From UBA10677 sp045532295 (lineage in GTDB: Bacteria > Bacillota > Clostridia > Christensenellales > Pumilibacteraceae): DNA of 22,878 nucleotides. The position numbers were made by a program, and so were the translations under genes. How positions within the stretch are numbered: the first letter of the stretch is position 1; each line of letters starts with the position of its first letter. Location: assembly GCA_045532295.1 (NCBI GenBank), contig JAZSFP010000003.1:1-22878 (forward strand), read 5' to 3'. The notes under the pieces are model-generated. The model worked only from the letters and a program-made list of their open reading frames with translations. It was not told the DNA's origin and did not search any database. Shown here one piece after another: positions 1 to 9,591 of this stretch.

Positions 1-2642
1 GTAATATCTTGAGTTAAAGCGTAGTATCCGTACGCGCCCTTTGCGGTATGGACAGTAGTATCGAATACGGGGTTGTTATCCAAACTGAACGCTACGCCTG
101 CCATTGCGTTAAGGTCGCTCTCGGTAGAAATAAGCATAGTTACAACGCTAAGATTAACGGTAACTTCAGTAAGTCCGTTATCGCCCACGAGGTCGAGCAC
201 AATGGCCTTTCCGTCCTTGCCTTGCAAATTCTCAATGTCGCACTTTTTAACGGTAATAGCGTTTGCGCTAAGAGTAATATTTTCGTTCTTTACGCCGTCT
301 ATCGTAGCGGAAGAAAGAGTAAGTCCGTTAAGCGTATCGAAAGTAATCTTTCCGCTCTCAAGCAAGGAAATAGTGATATTGCCTGCGTTCGAGTAAACGG
401 GAGCAGAGCCACTTCTATCTACCATTTCCACTTCGCGAGCAACGGATATTGCCTCGTTTAAGGGGATAAAGGTTATTTTCTTGGTAGCCGTGCTATCGTT
501 TACGAGCGAAGAAACGGTTACCGTTACGGTCAAGTTAGCCTGTAAATCCTCGGGAACGCTTACGTTACCTAACTGGTCTACGCTCGCCTCCGCCTTGTCT
601 ACGGTAAACTTCTTCAAACTACCCTTCGCCTCTACCTTATAACTTGCGCTCGCCTTAATGGTTGCGTCAGCGCCGTCGAGAATACTTACCGTAGTTGCCG
701 AGTCGTTTATAACGGCGGGAACGGGAAGACCGTTTTTAATATCCCAGAAATCGTTATCCCAATTGCTAAAGTCCTTATCGCTTTCAATCAAATCGCCGTA
801 ACTTAAGTAAGCGCTTTGGTTCGTGCCTTTGTTGGTAATCGCGCTAACGCCTACTGCGTAGATACCGTTTAAGTTAATTCCGCTCACGCCGTGGATTACA
901 TATCCGTTATTCGTGCTATCGGTAACTTTGCGAGAAAGATATTCTACGAGCACTTTATTAAAGGAAGTTCCGTCAACCGCTACTCCCGTAAGCGCGGAAG
1001 AAGAATCGTAAGAGTCGGTCTGCGCGCCCTTGTACGCGTTTGCGGTCATATTTACGGAAATATAGATATTTTCAAAGCCAGCGCCAAAACTTTGGCAACC
1101 GAACAATCCGCCCTTTCCTTTATTATTAGTAAAGTTTACGAACGAAATATTTCTAATCTTTGCTCCTATTCCAAGTCTTCCGAAAAGTCCCAAATGGTTC
1201 TCGCCCATCGTAAAGTTGTAAACGGCGTAACCATTGCCTTCAAGCACTCCGTGGAAACCTTTGTACTGGGGATGGTTATTGTCGTCGTAACCCATCCAAC
1301 CGGGGTCAGTAAAGGCATCGGAGTACGCGCCTTCGCAAGTAATATCCTGAGTTAAAGCGTAATATCCGTACGCACCTTTACTACCGTGGCCGTCGTTATC
1401 TAAAGAGTAAGCAACGGACACGAACGAGTTAAGGTCAGCCTCGTTGCTAATAAACATAGTAGCCACGCTAACGCTTGCTTTATAAGTAGCCTTCGTGGTC
1501 AAAATCTCGATAGTATTATCGCCGTACAAACTCATATCGGAGGCAGGGATTTTAGAGCCGTTAAAGGTTAAGGTATTACCGTTCTTTTCCGAGAAAATAT
1601 CAATATCTCCAAGCATAACGGCGCGAACTTCGCCTTCAATCTCAACCTCGTCTACGCTAACGCCCTCGCTACTGCTCGTCTCGATTAAAAGCGTTTCGGT
1701 AAGTTCGATTTCAGGCTTATAAACCTCAACGAAAACGGTGAACGAGCAACCCGAATACGAACCTACGATTTGCGCCGTGCCTTCCGAGAGCGCGGTAAAG
1801 GTTTGACCGTCAAAGGAAACGACTTCGCTATCTTGAATAAGTTCGTAAGATATTGCGCTCGTCTTATCCGTGCCGTCTTCGTAAGCCCTAATATCGTTTG
1901 CTACGCTCTTATTATCAGCGTATCCGCCTCCCTCGAGGGGATTAGCGTCTATAAGGGCAAGTCTTACCGAATATCCGCCCATAGCAGGAGCAAGAGTGTC
2001 AGAAATGAAGGTAACATTGCCGGGGGAAACGACTACGGGAATTTCTTTTACTGCGGTAATTCCTCTTACGGTAGCAGAAACGGTGTAAACGGTTGCGCCT
2101 ACGCTTAAACCTTTAAAGGTAACCGCCGAGCCGTCCGCGTTCGCAGTAATGGTTGCAACGGCATCGCTCTCGCCGTCTTTAACCGCCCACGAGTAAGTTA
2201 TTGCGTCCGTTAAAAAGTAGTTCTTCCACTTCGTCTTTACGGTAAGCGCGTACTCGTTAAACTCGCCCGAAGTTGCAATATTAACGCTACTTACGCTGGG
2301 CACGAGCACGGGCGCGGTCATAGAGTTATAAACGGTAACGGTACAAGTTGCCGTAGCCGAGCCAACCTTTGCGGTAATTACCGCCTCGCCGACCGCTACT
2401 GAACTTACTACGCCGTTTTCGTCAACGGTTGCAATCGCCTCGTTCGACGAAGACCATACCACTTTATCAGTGGAGTTTTCCACCGTAGCGGTTAGCGTTT
2501 CGCTTTCGTACATATCAACGCTAATTTCCGTTTTATCGAGCGTAACGCTAACGACGGGCGTCGTATCGGGCTCGCAACCCATAAGCAAAACGCTCACGAG
2601 CGATAAAACTACTAAGAATACTGCTAAAATCTTTCTTTTCAT
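1..2642 (-). CDS. Large BIg2/GLUG-like repeat lipoprotein, C-terminus beyond window
   Basis: This is an open frame of at least 880 codons that runs off the left edge. The start is an ATG at 2640-2642 preceded by an AAGGAG-type ribosome site. The N-terminus is a lipoprotein signal with lipobox LLMGC (Cys23). Residues ~30-103 match a bacterial Ig-like group 2 domain, with the typical WSSSNEAIATVDENG core. Further beta-rich segments follow, then a GLUG-like stretch (GNGYAVYNF, LGLFGRLG, GGLFGCQS) at about 1040-1280. The block MFISNEADLN...GAYGYYALTQDI (about 1340-1457) recurs as MLISTESDLN...GAYGYYALTQDI at the window edge (about 3-135), giving a long repeat unit of ~440 aa. It is the last visible gene of the ABC/DUF4838 operon, only 16 nt after the previous stop. 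Inferred role: a surface-anchored glycan-binding or adhesion protein. No catalytic motif is seen. Confidence 0.85.
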   Translation of the reverse strand, partial: MKRKILAVFLVVLSLVSVLLMGCEPDTTPVVSVTLDKTEISVDMYESETLTATVENSTDKVVWSSSNEAIATVDENGVVSSVAVGEAVITAKVGSATATCTVTVYNSMTAPVLVPSVSSVNIATSGEFNEYALTVKTKWKNYFLTDAITYSWAVKDGESDAVATITANADGSAVTFKGLSVGATVYTVSATVRGITAVKEIPVVVSPGNVTFISDTLAPAMGGYSVRLALIDANPLEGGGYADNKSVANDIRAYEDGTDKTSAISYELIQDSEVVSFDGQTFTALSEGTAQIVGSYSGCSFTVFVEVYKPEIELTETLLIETSSSEGVSVDEVEIEGEVRAVMLGDIDIFSEKNGNTLTFNGSKIPASDMSLYGDNTIEILTTKATYKASVSVATMFISNEADLNSFVSVAYSLDNDGHGSKGAYGYYALTQDITCEGAYSDAFTDPGWMGYDDNNHPQYKGFHGVLEGNGYAVYNFTMGENHLGLFGRLGIGAKIRNISFVNFTNNKGKGGLFGCQSFGAGFENIYISVNMTANAYKGAQTDSYDSSSALTGVAVDGTSFNKVLVEYLSRKVTDSTNNGYVIHGVSGINLNGIYAVGVSAITNKGTNQSAYLSYGDLIESDKDFSNWDNDFWDIKNGLPVPAVINDSATTVSILDGADATIKASASYKVEAKGSLKKFTVDKAEASVDQLGNVSVPEDLQANLTVTVTVSSLVNDSTATKKITFIPLNEAISVAREVEMVDRSGSAPVYSNAGNITISLLESGKITFDTLNGLTLSSATIDGVKNENITLSANAITVKKCDIENLQGKDGKAIVLDLVGDNGLTEVTVNLSVVTMLISTESDLNAMAGVAFSLDNNPVFDTTVHTAKGAYGYYALTQDI

Positions 2643-2658
2643 CTTTTTCTCTCCTTAA

Positions 2659-4638
2659 TTAAATTCCCCACTCAATCCATACGCTATTTACAGAGTGGTT
2701 TTCTCCCGTGAAAGTTACGCCCAATGCCTCACAATCAGCGCGCAACTGCTTTCTCGCTGATAGAAGTTCGTCTTCTTGGAAAACGGTATCGTGAAGTTTT
2801 AAGAGTATATAACGAGGGGATATTTCTTCAATTCTAATATTCTTTTCGTAGATAGCCTTTTTCTCGAAAGGAATATCTGCGTTCGCAACGATTTCTTTCG
2901 CTTGACCGCATAACTCAATCCAAGTTTGAAGAGTTCTACTGGGCCAGTATTCTTTTCTCTCTAATTCACAGTAGATATTGCCGTTAAATACGGGATAAAG
3001 TTCTTCCATAAGTTCGGAGTGAACTACTAACTGATTGTAAAAATCAAACATCTTCTCCCACGCAGGTCCGAAGTAGTTTTTGAAGAACTTAATCAAAACT
3101 TCGTTGTAAGAAAGATTAACGTTGAACATATACTTAGAGTTCATATAGTTTTTAAGCCAGCAAAATCCCGTTGCGTTTTGTAAGTAATACGGACCGCACT
3201 GGAAAATAAGTTCGCCGTTCATATCCTTGCAGAAACGATAGTTCTCAGGAATAGTGGATACCGAATTATAGAAGTAATAGTTATGCGAGAAGTTAATCTC
3301 GTAAAGCCAGAAGTATTTCGTCTTGCAAATTGCGTTCCACGCAATCATATTCTCGCGGTGCGAAGTGTTCTCGTTTTCGTATACCGTATGATTATAATTC
3401 ATAGTTATGGGCGCAATGTAAACTGCAAGATTAGGACGGCACACTACGCTTTGGTCAATAGGCTCGTAACCGTTTTCCGTGCTCTTGGTGGGAGGCGCTT
3501 GCGAGCCTTTGTACGCGAAGAATACTATTCTATAATCACGCATTTGTTCGCCGTTTTCCTTCGCCTTATCCTCAAAATGCTTATAAACTACTTCGTCTAC
3601 GTCGTTTAAGAACTTTATTATAGAAGCCGACCAAGTTCCGCCGTAAGCGTTATGTAGCGTCTTACAAGTAGGACAGTTGCAAGCGCTTGCGATGTCTTGT
3701 TGCGTGAACGATACCGCCGTTTTCGTAGGCTCTAATTCAAGCACTTCGATAATCTTGCGAGAGGCGATTTCTATCATCATATTATAGTCGTCCTCGTCTC
3801 CGTGCGCGGTATAGCAAAGGTCGTTGCAGTCCGACGACGAGAAGAAGTTGGGATGATAACTCTCGCTCTTTTTGGGGTCGTTGTACTCACTCTTGGGGAA
3901 GTAATAATAAGTATTGTGCCAAGCGCCTGCGCTTCCGCTTACGAACACGTCAGAAGTGTAGTTGTAACCCATTTCGTAACGGGCGGTAGCGTCAAGTTTA
4001 CTTCCGGGCGTTCGATAGTCAAAGTCGGGGCGTTCGATAATTTCCATATCGGGAAGAGTTTCTCCGCTCTTTTCGTAAAGCACGATATCCGCAGATATAT
4101 AGTCGTAACCGATAACCTCTCTTAAAAGAGCAATAGCGCCCATTTGGTATCCGTACACGTCTCCGGGCATAACGAACACTGAATTACCCTTGCTCTTGAT
4201 ATAGTAACCGGTAGGTCCTATATCGTCCGCGGGCATTGAAAGTCCTGCGTCGCTAAACAACGATTTATCGCCAAGAACGATATATTTAGCGTTTTCACTC
4301 CACGAGGGGTTGGTGTCCAAAACTATCTCCGCGCCCGTGCTTAACCTAAATTGTTTCTGCAAAAACTCGTACGCTTTTTGGGCGAAAGGCTTTTCAAAAT
4401 CATCACCCGTTATAACAATTTTGTAATCGGTAGCGCCGTTTTTGATAAACTCTCTGTTGCTTGGGGTAACGGTAATCTTGTGTAAAGTGTTCTTGCTGTA
4501 ATGTCCGTTTTCCGCCGTTGCCGTCTTATTCGGAGTGGTGGGTTGATTAGACGGAGCGTTCTCACTCTCTCCGCAAGCCATTACCGAAAAGCACATCAAA
4601 ACGGCTAATATAATTGATAAAAATCTTTTAGTCTTCAT
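2659..4638 (-). CDS. DUF4838-domain lipoprotein, putative surface glycoside hydrolase
   Basis: The protein has 659 residues. A lipoprotein signal ends in VMAC (Cys22) and is followed by a Ser/Thr/Pro/Asn-rich linker to about residue 50. Residues ~52-205 resemble the non-catalytic N-terminal domain found in GH67 and GH20 enzymes (YIVLGD, GYYIKSKGN, GAIALLREVIGYDY). Residues ~208-480 look like DUF4838, including FTQQDIASAC and a CxCxxC triplet (C320, C322, C325). The C-terminal ~170 residues are helical. DUF4838 proteins are predicted glycoside hydrolases, but I cannot assign the catalytic acids or the substrate. An AGGAGAG ribosome site lies before the ATG, and the gene starts 15 nt after the upstream Ig-protein stop, so it is in the same operon as the sugar transporter. 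It probably processes or binds a glycan at the cell surface before import. Confidence 0.8.
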   Translation of the reverse strand: MKTKRFLSIILAVLMCFSVMACGESENAPSNQPTTPNKTATAENGHYSKNTLHKITVTPSNREFIKNGATDYKIVITGDDFEKPFAQKAYEFLQKQFRLSTGAEIVLDTNPSWSENAKYIVLGDKSLFSDAGLSMPADDIGPTGYYIKSKGNSVFVMPGDVYGYQMGAIALLREVIGYDYISADIVLYEKSGETLPDMEIIERPDFDYRTPGSKLDATARYEMGYNYTSDVFVSGSAGAWHNTYYYFPKSEYNDPKKSESYHPNFFSSSDCNDLCYTAHGDEDDYNMMIEIASRKIIEVLELEPTKTAVSFTQQDIASACNCPTCKTLHNAYGGTWSASIIKFLNDVDEVVYKHFEDKAKENGEQMRDYRIVFFAYKGSQAPPTKSTENGYEPIDQSVVCRPNLAVYIAPITMNYNHTVYENENTSHRENMIAWNAICKTKYFWLYEINFSHNYYFYNSVSTIPENYRFCKDMNGELIFQCGPYYLQNATGFCWLKNYMNSKYMFNVNLSYNEVLIKFFKNYFGPAWEKMFDFYNQLVVHSELMEELYPVFNGNIYCELERKEYWPSRTLQTWIELCGQAKEIVANADIPFEKKAIYEKNIRIEEISPRYILLKLHDTVFQEDELLSARKQLRADCEALGVTFTGENHSVNSVWIEWGI

Positions 4639-4653
4639 AATTACGCTCTCCTA

Positions 4654-7600
4654 TCAAGCCACTTCAACCGCTTTGGTTACGGTAATCATATTGTTCTCTT
4701 CGTCGATAACCATTACGAAAATCGTGTACTTACCTTTCTCGGTAGCCTTAATGCTGTTAGACCCTTCGGGAAGTCTTATAATCTTTCCGCTGGGTTGCTC
4801 AATGGAAATGAACACGGTAATCGCGTCTTTCTTGGTCTTGTTGTCGCTAACGGTATAGTTAGGAATTACGATAGTATCGCCCACTTTCGCGTTGGTAACG
4901 AAATCGTGGTTGAACTTAATCTCGGGAGCAACGGTGTCCTCAACGTATATTAAGTACTTGAGGTTTTGGGGCGTTGCGCCAAACACTTCGCTATCCGTAG
5001 CCTCGTAAAGAACGGAGTACGCGCCGTAACTCGTAAGCGTAACGGTGTAAGGCACGGTGGGGTCTACTTGCTCGAGCAGTTTACCGCTGGCGTCCTTAAC
5101 GATTTTGCCGTCGGGCGTAGTAACGGTAAGCGAGAAATTTACGTTAGGCGAAAGCACGTCGAACGCTTTTGCCGGAGGAAGAATAGTAGTCTCGTTAAGC
5201 GAGAAGTTTCCACCGTGGTTGCCTAAAATATAAATCTCGGGAGGCGTTACGTCACGCTGGTTGCTGTTGATAGACTGGTTATTTATGTTGAAAATGCTAT
5301 ACGCTGAACCGTTTTTCGCGTTCTCGAACTCAACGGTCAAATACGCTTTACCCGAGGGGAACTCGCCCAGTTTCGTCTTTACCGATAAACCGTTCACTTT
5401 GAAAGTATCCTCGATATATTCAAAGTCGAGCGCGCGGTTGTTCTCTACCGCGTTATTAAACACTAAAATGGTGTCGTCTGCAAAAACCTTAGTCGCGGTG
5501 GTTGTGTTGTCGATAACGGCGACGAACTTCTTATTTTCGTCCTTTTCGTCGGTAAGCGTTACTTTAAGTCGGTCGTAAGAGGACGCGCCACTTATCAACG
5601 AAAGCGTAAATTTAAGTCTTTCGGTTGCTAAGGGATTAGCAAAGGTCCAGTATCCGTCTACCTCGTCCGTAGAATTAACGACTTTAATTCCGCCCGCGTC
5701 TTTAATAAGTTCAACGCCTTCGCCCACGAGGTATCTGTCGATTTGCAATCTCTTTCTTCCGCTTTCAAACTTAAAGGGAATAACTACGGGAACTTTCTTT
5801 TCCATACAGTATTCGCCCACGGTGTACTTAACGGTGATATTCTTATCGCCCTCTTCAGCCGATACTACGAATTCATCGCCCTCAGAGTAAGTCTTTCCGT
5901 TAACGCTAATCGTCGCTTGCTTTTTAGTCAAACTTCCGCTCGAATAGTCGTTCGCGTAATACTCGCCAAGATTATAAGTCATACCGTTGATAAAATATCT
6001 GGGCAGTTCGGGTTCGTCGGAAAATACGGGTTTATCGTTGGGCGCAACGGTAACTTCGTACTCTACGCTCTTGCTTTGAAGAATATAGTCCGTTGCGGTA
6101 TATTTAACCTTATATACGCCCGCCTTTTGAGGAATAAATCCGCCATCTACTATCTCACATTTTTCTTCGCCAACCGTAACGATAATATCGGTGGTGATTT
6201 TACCGCTACCGCCCAAAGCGTTAAACTGAGGAAGTTCAATCTTCTCGCCTGCTTTACCGCTCGTAACCTTTTCGCCTAAAGAAAGCGAAACTTCGTCAAC
6301 TTTGGCTTTTGCTCTTACCCAAAGCGTCTTTTTCGAGGTATTGCCGAACTCGTCGGTAGCGGTGTAAACGATAGTGTAAAAACCTGCTTTCTTAACCGCG
6401 AAAGCGCCGTCGGTAATTTCAACGGACATTTTAGCGTCGGAGTTATATCCGTAATAAACTTCCTTCGTAACTTCCACTTCTCCGGAGTAGTCGTCAAGCG
6501 CGGACGCAGTAGGAAGGGGATAAATTCCGCCCACTTTTGCAACGGGCATTTGCTCGTAATCACCGTCAACGACGATTACGGGAGCCTCTTCGTCCACTAC
6601 AAGTCCGCTTTCAAGGTCGTCGCATCCGGCAAGGTAAAGTATGCTAAAATTCGATAACGGTGTCGCGTTTCTCTTACACTCAATGGTAAGTCTAACCTTT
6701 CCGGAGGGGAAACCGCTCGTCCAAAGCGTAGGATTATATCTTTCGTCGTCGAGGTCGTTTATAAAGTAATACTTATCCCCTTGCATTTGGTGTTGATAGA
6801 AACTCTTCGTTTCCGCGTCAAAGCGGTGGTCTATCGTGCAAGTATCTAAAGGATAGTGTCCCATCCAAGAAAATTTACTTCTATCGTTAGTACCCGTGAA
6901 CGAGTGAGCCGTTCCTGCGCCGTATTGACCGTTCGCGCTAAAGCCGGGATAGGAATAATTGTGCTCAATATAAACCGTATTTTTTTCAAGCGCGGAAAGG
7001 TACTGTCCGTTTCCGCCTACGTGGTTATAAGTCTGAACCGCCGTATCAACGCTGTCGGGCGACTGCGTTGCGGAAAGTTTAACGAAAATATCGGGGTTGA
7101 GCGAGTCGGTAAGAGTAATCTCAAATCTCGAAAACTCCAAAATACCCGTAGTCTCGGGGGTTGCGTAAATCTCGAAAAGTTTATCTTCTTTAGTAATACC
7201 CTCTACGCTTATAAGACGGTTGTAGGTAAACTTTTCGCCCTGATAAAGCGAAACCATAAGTCCGGCTCTGGACATACCCTTAGCAACTTCGGGGTCGGAC
7301 GGTTGATAAATTCCGTAAGAGGCGGTAGAGTTTGCGCCCACGCTAAAGAGCGGACTTTTTACGGTGAAATCGTACGCTTTGCTATAAGCCTTTCCGCCTA
7401 TAACCGCGTTATAAGAAAGAGCGTACGCGCCCACTTTGTCGAGGTTTATTCTTTTTTTAGCAGTTACCGTTCCGTCGGGAAAGGTAAGAATAGGGGTTGC
7501 AACGACGCTACCGTCGTTAACGGTTACGGTCATTTCGGGAACGGTAAACTCTTGTCCGAACTTATACTCGTTCTCTATCGAAATAGTGCTCCACTCTTCC

Positions 7601-7698
7601 GCAAAAACTCTGTCGCTATTCGTTATAAACAACGAACAAGCGAGAGTAATCGCTAAAACGAAGAGTACGGGGAGCGCAAATATCTTAATCTTTTTCAT
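4654..7698 (-). CDS. Secreted multi-domain Ig-like protein
   Basis: The protein has 1014 residues. The signal peptide has a probable signal peptidase I site at VFA/EEW (after Ala33). The Cys at 21 lacks a good lipobox. The architecture appears duplicated: a beta-sandwich, lectin-like segment ending in GxxRLTIE or GxAYLTVE-type strands is each time followed by Ig-like/cadherin-like domains. These domains carry the usual DEEAPVI or DVTPPEI entry, an aromatic-rich middle and a GxYTIVYTATDEFGN-type exit. The last Ig-like unit (TVAPEIKF...) ends right at the stop. No sortase motif, S-layer domain or C-terminal membrane helix is visible, so anchoring is unexplained. AAAGGAG precedes the ATG. It sits between the permeases (28 nt) and the DUF4838 gene (15 nt), which suggests an extracellular carbohydrate-binding partner. 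Confidence 0.82.
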   Translation of the reverse strand: MKKIKIFALPVLFVLAITLACSLFITNSDRVFAEEWSTISIENEYKFGQEFTVPEMTVTVNDGSVVATPILTFPDGTVTAKKRINLDKVGAYALSYNAVIGGKAYSKAYDFTVKSPLFSVGANSTASYGIYQPSDPEVAKGMSRAGLMVSLYQGEKFTYNRLISVEGITKEDKLFEIYATPETTGILEFSRFEITLTDSLNPDIFVKLSATQSPDSVDTAVQTYNHVGGNGQYLSALEKNTVYIEHNYSYPGFSANGQYGAGTAHSFTGTNDRSKFSWMGHYPLDTCTIDHRFDAETKSFYQHQMQGDKYYFINDLDDERYNPTLWTSGFPSGKVRLTIECKRNATPLSNFSILYLAGCDDLESGLVVDEEAPVIVVDGDYEQMPVAKVGGIYPLPTASALDDYSGEVEVTKEVYYGYNSDAKMSVEITDGAFAVKKAGFYTIVYTATDEFGNTSKKTLWVRAKAKVDEVSLSLGEKVTSGKAGEKIELPQFNALGGSGKITTDIIVTVGEEKCEIVDGGFIPQKAGVYKVKYTATDYILQSKSVEYEVTVAPNDKPVFSDEPELPRYFINGMTYNLGEYYANDYSSGSLTKKQATISVNGKTYSEGDEFVVSAEEGDKNITVKYTVGEYCMEKKVPVVIPFKFESGRKRLQIDRYLVGEGVELIKDAGGIKVVNSTDEVDGYWTFANPLATERLKFTLSLISGASSYDRLKVTLTDEKDENKKFVAVIDNTTTATKVFADDTILVFNNAVENNRALDFEYIEDTFKVNGLSVKTKLGEFPSGKAYLTVEFENAKNGSAYSIFNINNQSINSNQRDVTPPEIYILGNHGGNFSLNETTILPPAKAFDVLSPNVNFSLTVTTPDGKIVKDASGKLLEQVDPTVPYTVTLTSYGAYSVLYEATDSEVFGATPQNLKYLIYVEDTVAPEIKFNHDFVTNAKVGDTIVIPNYTVSDNKTKKDAITVFISIEQPSGKIIRLPEGSNSIKATEKGKYTIFVMVIDEENNMITVTKAVEVA

Positions 7699-7726
7699 TT
7701 TATCTCCTTTTTGTTGTTGAGGTGAA

Positions 7727-8635
7727 TTAGCCTTTTAATCCACCTACTTGTAAGTTGTTAAGCAAGCGTTTTTGGAAGATGAGGAATACGACGATTACGG
7801 GTACGAGCGCCAAAACTGCGGTGGTCATTCTCATAGGAATAGTAGAAAGTTTGTTTACCGTCGTAGTAGACATAATGTACACGCCGTAAGCAATAGTAGG
7901 TTGCGTGGGTAAGTACATAATGGGCGTGCTATAATCGTTCCACCACGCTATGAAGTCGATAACGAGGTGCGTCATAAGTAAGTCGCCAACGAGAGGGAGC
8001 ATAATCTTAAACAGTACGGTATAGTTGCCCGCGCCGTCAATCTTGGCAGCCTCAGCGTAGCCTCCCGGCATACTCTTGAAAGTGCCGTAGAAAATGAGGA
8101 AGTCCATACCCAAGAAGTTAGCGCGCATTAGCCATAATCCCCAAATTTGATCGTACAAACCAAGCGTTCTTGCAACCTGAATTTCGGATACTTGGCTACC
8201 AACGATAGGAAGTATCATAGTAACGACTACTACGCCGTGCATAATCTTAGAGAACTTATAGGGGTAACGGGCGCAAAGGTAGGCGGTAATGGTTGCGGTA
8301 AAGCAGTTAGCAATCGAACAGCCTGCTGCGTAGAGGAAAGCGTTAAGGTACATTTGGGGCATACCCACTTGCTTAATTCCCTCGCTCGTACGAATACGGA
8401 GGTAGAAATTTTCTAATACGGTATTGTAATTCCACACCCATTGACGAGGGAAACCGATAATGTTAGTTCTAAAATCCGATTGCGCCTTAAAGGAGGTCAA
8501 GATACCCCAAAGGAGCAAAAATGCGAGCGAACAAACGTAGAAAATCAAAATTACCAAAAGTATCGTGGATAAAACGTTGAGCGGACGAGTTTCTTTAGAG
8601 GGTTTAGTCTTTGGCATTAAATTAGTATTTTGCAT
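7727..8635 (-). CDS. Sugar ABC transporter permease, MalG type
   Basis: This is a 302-residue inner-membrane protein of the binding-protein-dependent carbohydrate permease family (MalG, LplC, UgpE-like). A cytoplasmic N-terminus is followed by a first helix at about residues 21-45 and several later hydrophobic segments. The EAA loop (YAEAAKIDGAGNYTVLFKI) at about 193-211 contacts the ATPase. The C-terminus is the short basic tail QKRLLNNLQVGGLKG, typical of this half of the transporter. AGGAGGGG lies 8 nt before the ATG. The gene follows the MalF-type gene after 11 nt. The pair forms the channel. No ATP-binding subunit is encoded here, so a shared MsmX-type ATPase elsewhere is likely. The substrate cannot be read from the sequence; a sugar or oligosaccharide is expected. 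Confidence 0.93.
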   Translation of the reverse strand: MQNTNLMPKTKPSKETRPLNVLSTILLVILIFYVCSLAFLLLWGILTSFKAQSDFRTNIIGFPRQWVWNYNTVLENFYLRIRTSEGIKQVGMPQMYLNAFLYAAGCSIANCFTATITAYLCARYPYKFSKIMHGVVVVTMILPIVGSQVSEIQVARTLGLYDQIWGLWLMRANFLGMDFLIFYGTFKSMPGGYAEAAKIDGAGNYTVLFKIMLPLVGDLLMTHLVIDFIAWWNDYSTPIMYLPTQPTIAYGVYIMSTTTVNKLSTIPMRMTTAVLALVPVIVVFLIFQKRLLNNLQVGGLKG

Positions 8636-8646
8636 ATCGCCCCTCC

Positions 8647-9570
8647 TTAATCTTCGCTCGGTCCGTATTTTTCTAACAAATGACGAACCAAGAAGGTTAT
8701 AGGTACGACGACGATAGTCATCATAATACCCATAGTTGCTATACGCGGATACTCAGCCATTGAAGTTGCCGCTTTAGTTTGCACGTACATATAATATCCG
8801 TAAGTCCATAGTTCCGAGGGCGCGCCGTCGCCGTAGAAAGCGAAAATTCCCAAAGTGTTAGTGAAAATTCCCATAACGCCCATAGTAAAGAAGGTTACGA
8901 ACATAGGATAAACGAGGGGAAGGGTTATGTACCAGAACTCTTTAAGCCCCGTCGCGCCGTCAAGGTTTGCCGCCTCGATAATCTCTGGCTGGATAGAATT
9001 CATACGGTTGCTGTAAAGCAGTACGTTACTTCCAAAGCCCGTCCATATCGCGTAGAAGACGAGCATACCGTAATTAGTATCGCTATTTTCCAAGAACCCT
9101 ACAAAATTCGTTCCAAACATATCGTTAAGCACGGTAGGAAGAGCGCGCTCAATGAAGAACTTGTACATCGTTACCATAACGATTGACGAAAGTATGGAGG
9201 GCAAGAAAAGTAATACTCTGAAAACGCCGGAAAGCGGGAACTTCTTTGCTATATAATAGGAAAACAAAAGTCCAAGCGGTATACTGATTACCGTCGTTAA
9301 AAAGTAGTTAAGCGCGGAATTTTTGAACATATTGATGAAGGTGTTGTCCATCGTCATCATCTTAAACACCGCGGTTATGTTGTTAAAAGTCCAGTTAATT
9401 TGTCCCGTTACTATGTCAAGTTCCTGGAAAGTAAGTAAAACTGAGTTTATATTGACGAAAATATAGAACACGCAAAACTGAAGGACGGGCCAAATCATCA
9501 ACGATATATAGAATATAAGGTCTTTGTGTTTTGCTTTTAATATTCGTTTTTGTTTGGTTTTCTCTGCCAT
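8647..9570 (-). CDS. Sugar ABC transporter permease, MalF/LplB type
   Basis: This is a 307-residue permease, partner of the adjacent MalG-type protein. A basic N-terminus (MAEKTKQKR) precedes a first helix at about residues 18-42. A periplasmic-side loop and further helices follow, with the EAA loop (IEAANLDGATGLKEFWYI) at about 198-215. I placed the start at the ATG at 9568-9570. An upstream in-frame GTG at 9577-9579 lies inside the GGGGTG ribosome site that serves this ATG and has no ribosome site of its own. The gene starts 21 nt after the solute-binding protein stop, in the usual order binding protein, MalF type, MalG type. Family assignment is firm; the substrate is unknown. Confidence 0.92.
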   Translation of the reverse strand: MAEKTKQKRILKAKHKDLIFYISLMIWPVLQFCVFYIFVNINSVLLTFQELDIVTGQINWTFNNITAVFKMMTMDNTFINMFKNSALNYFLTTVISIPLGLLFSYYIAKKFPLSGVFRVLLFLPSILSSIVMVTMYKFFIERALPTVLNDMFGTNFVGFLENSDTNYGMLVFYAIWTGFGSNVLLYSNRMNSIQPEIIEAANLDGATGLKEFWYITLPLVYPMFVTFFTMGVMGIFTNTLGIFAFYGDGAPSELWTYGYYMYVQTKAATSMAEYPRIATMGIMMTIVVVPITFLVRHLLEKYGPSED

Positions 9571-9591
9571 TTTAAGCACCCCGACTATAAA

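Noticed and set aside
6856..7656. Long plus-strand open frame (266 codons) opposite the Ig-like protein gene
   Set aside because: It is a mirror frame of a real gene on the other strand. The protein is Ser/Arg/Val-rich without any domain, and the minus-strand gene has a signal peptide, a ribosome site and operon context. The same applies to plus-strand frames at 48-461, 891-1355, 1770-2108, 5743-6279 and 9916-10656.
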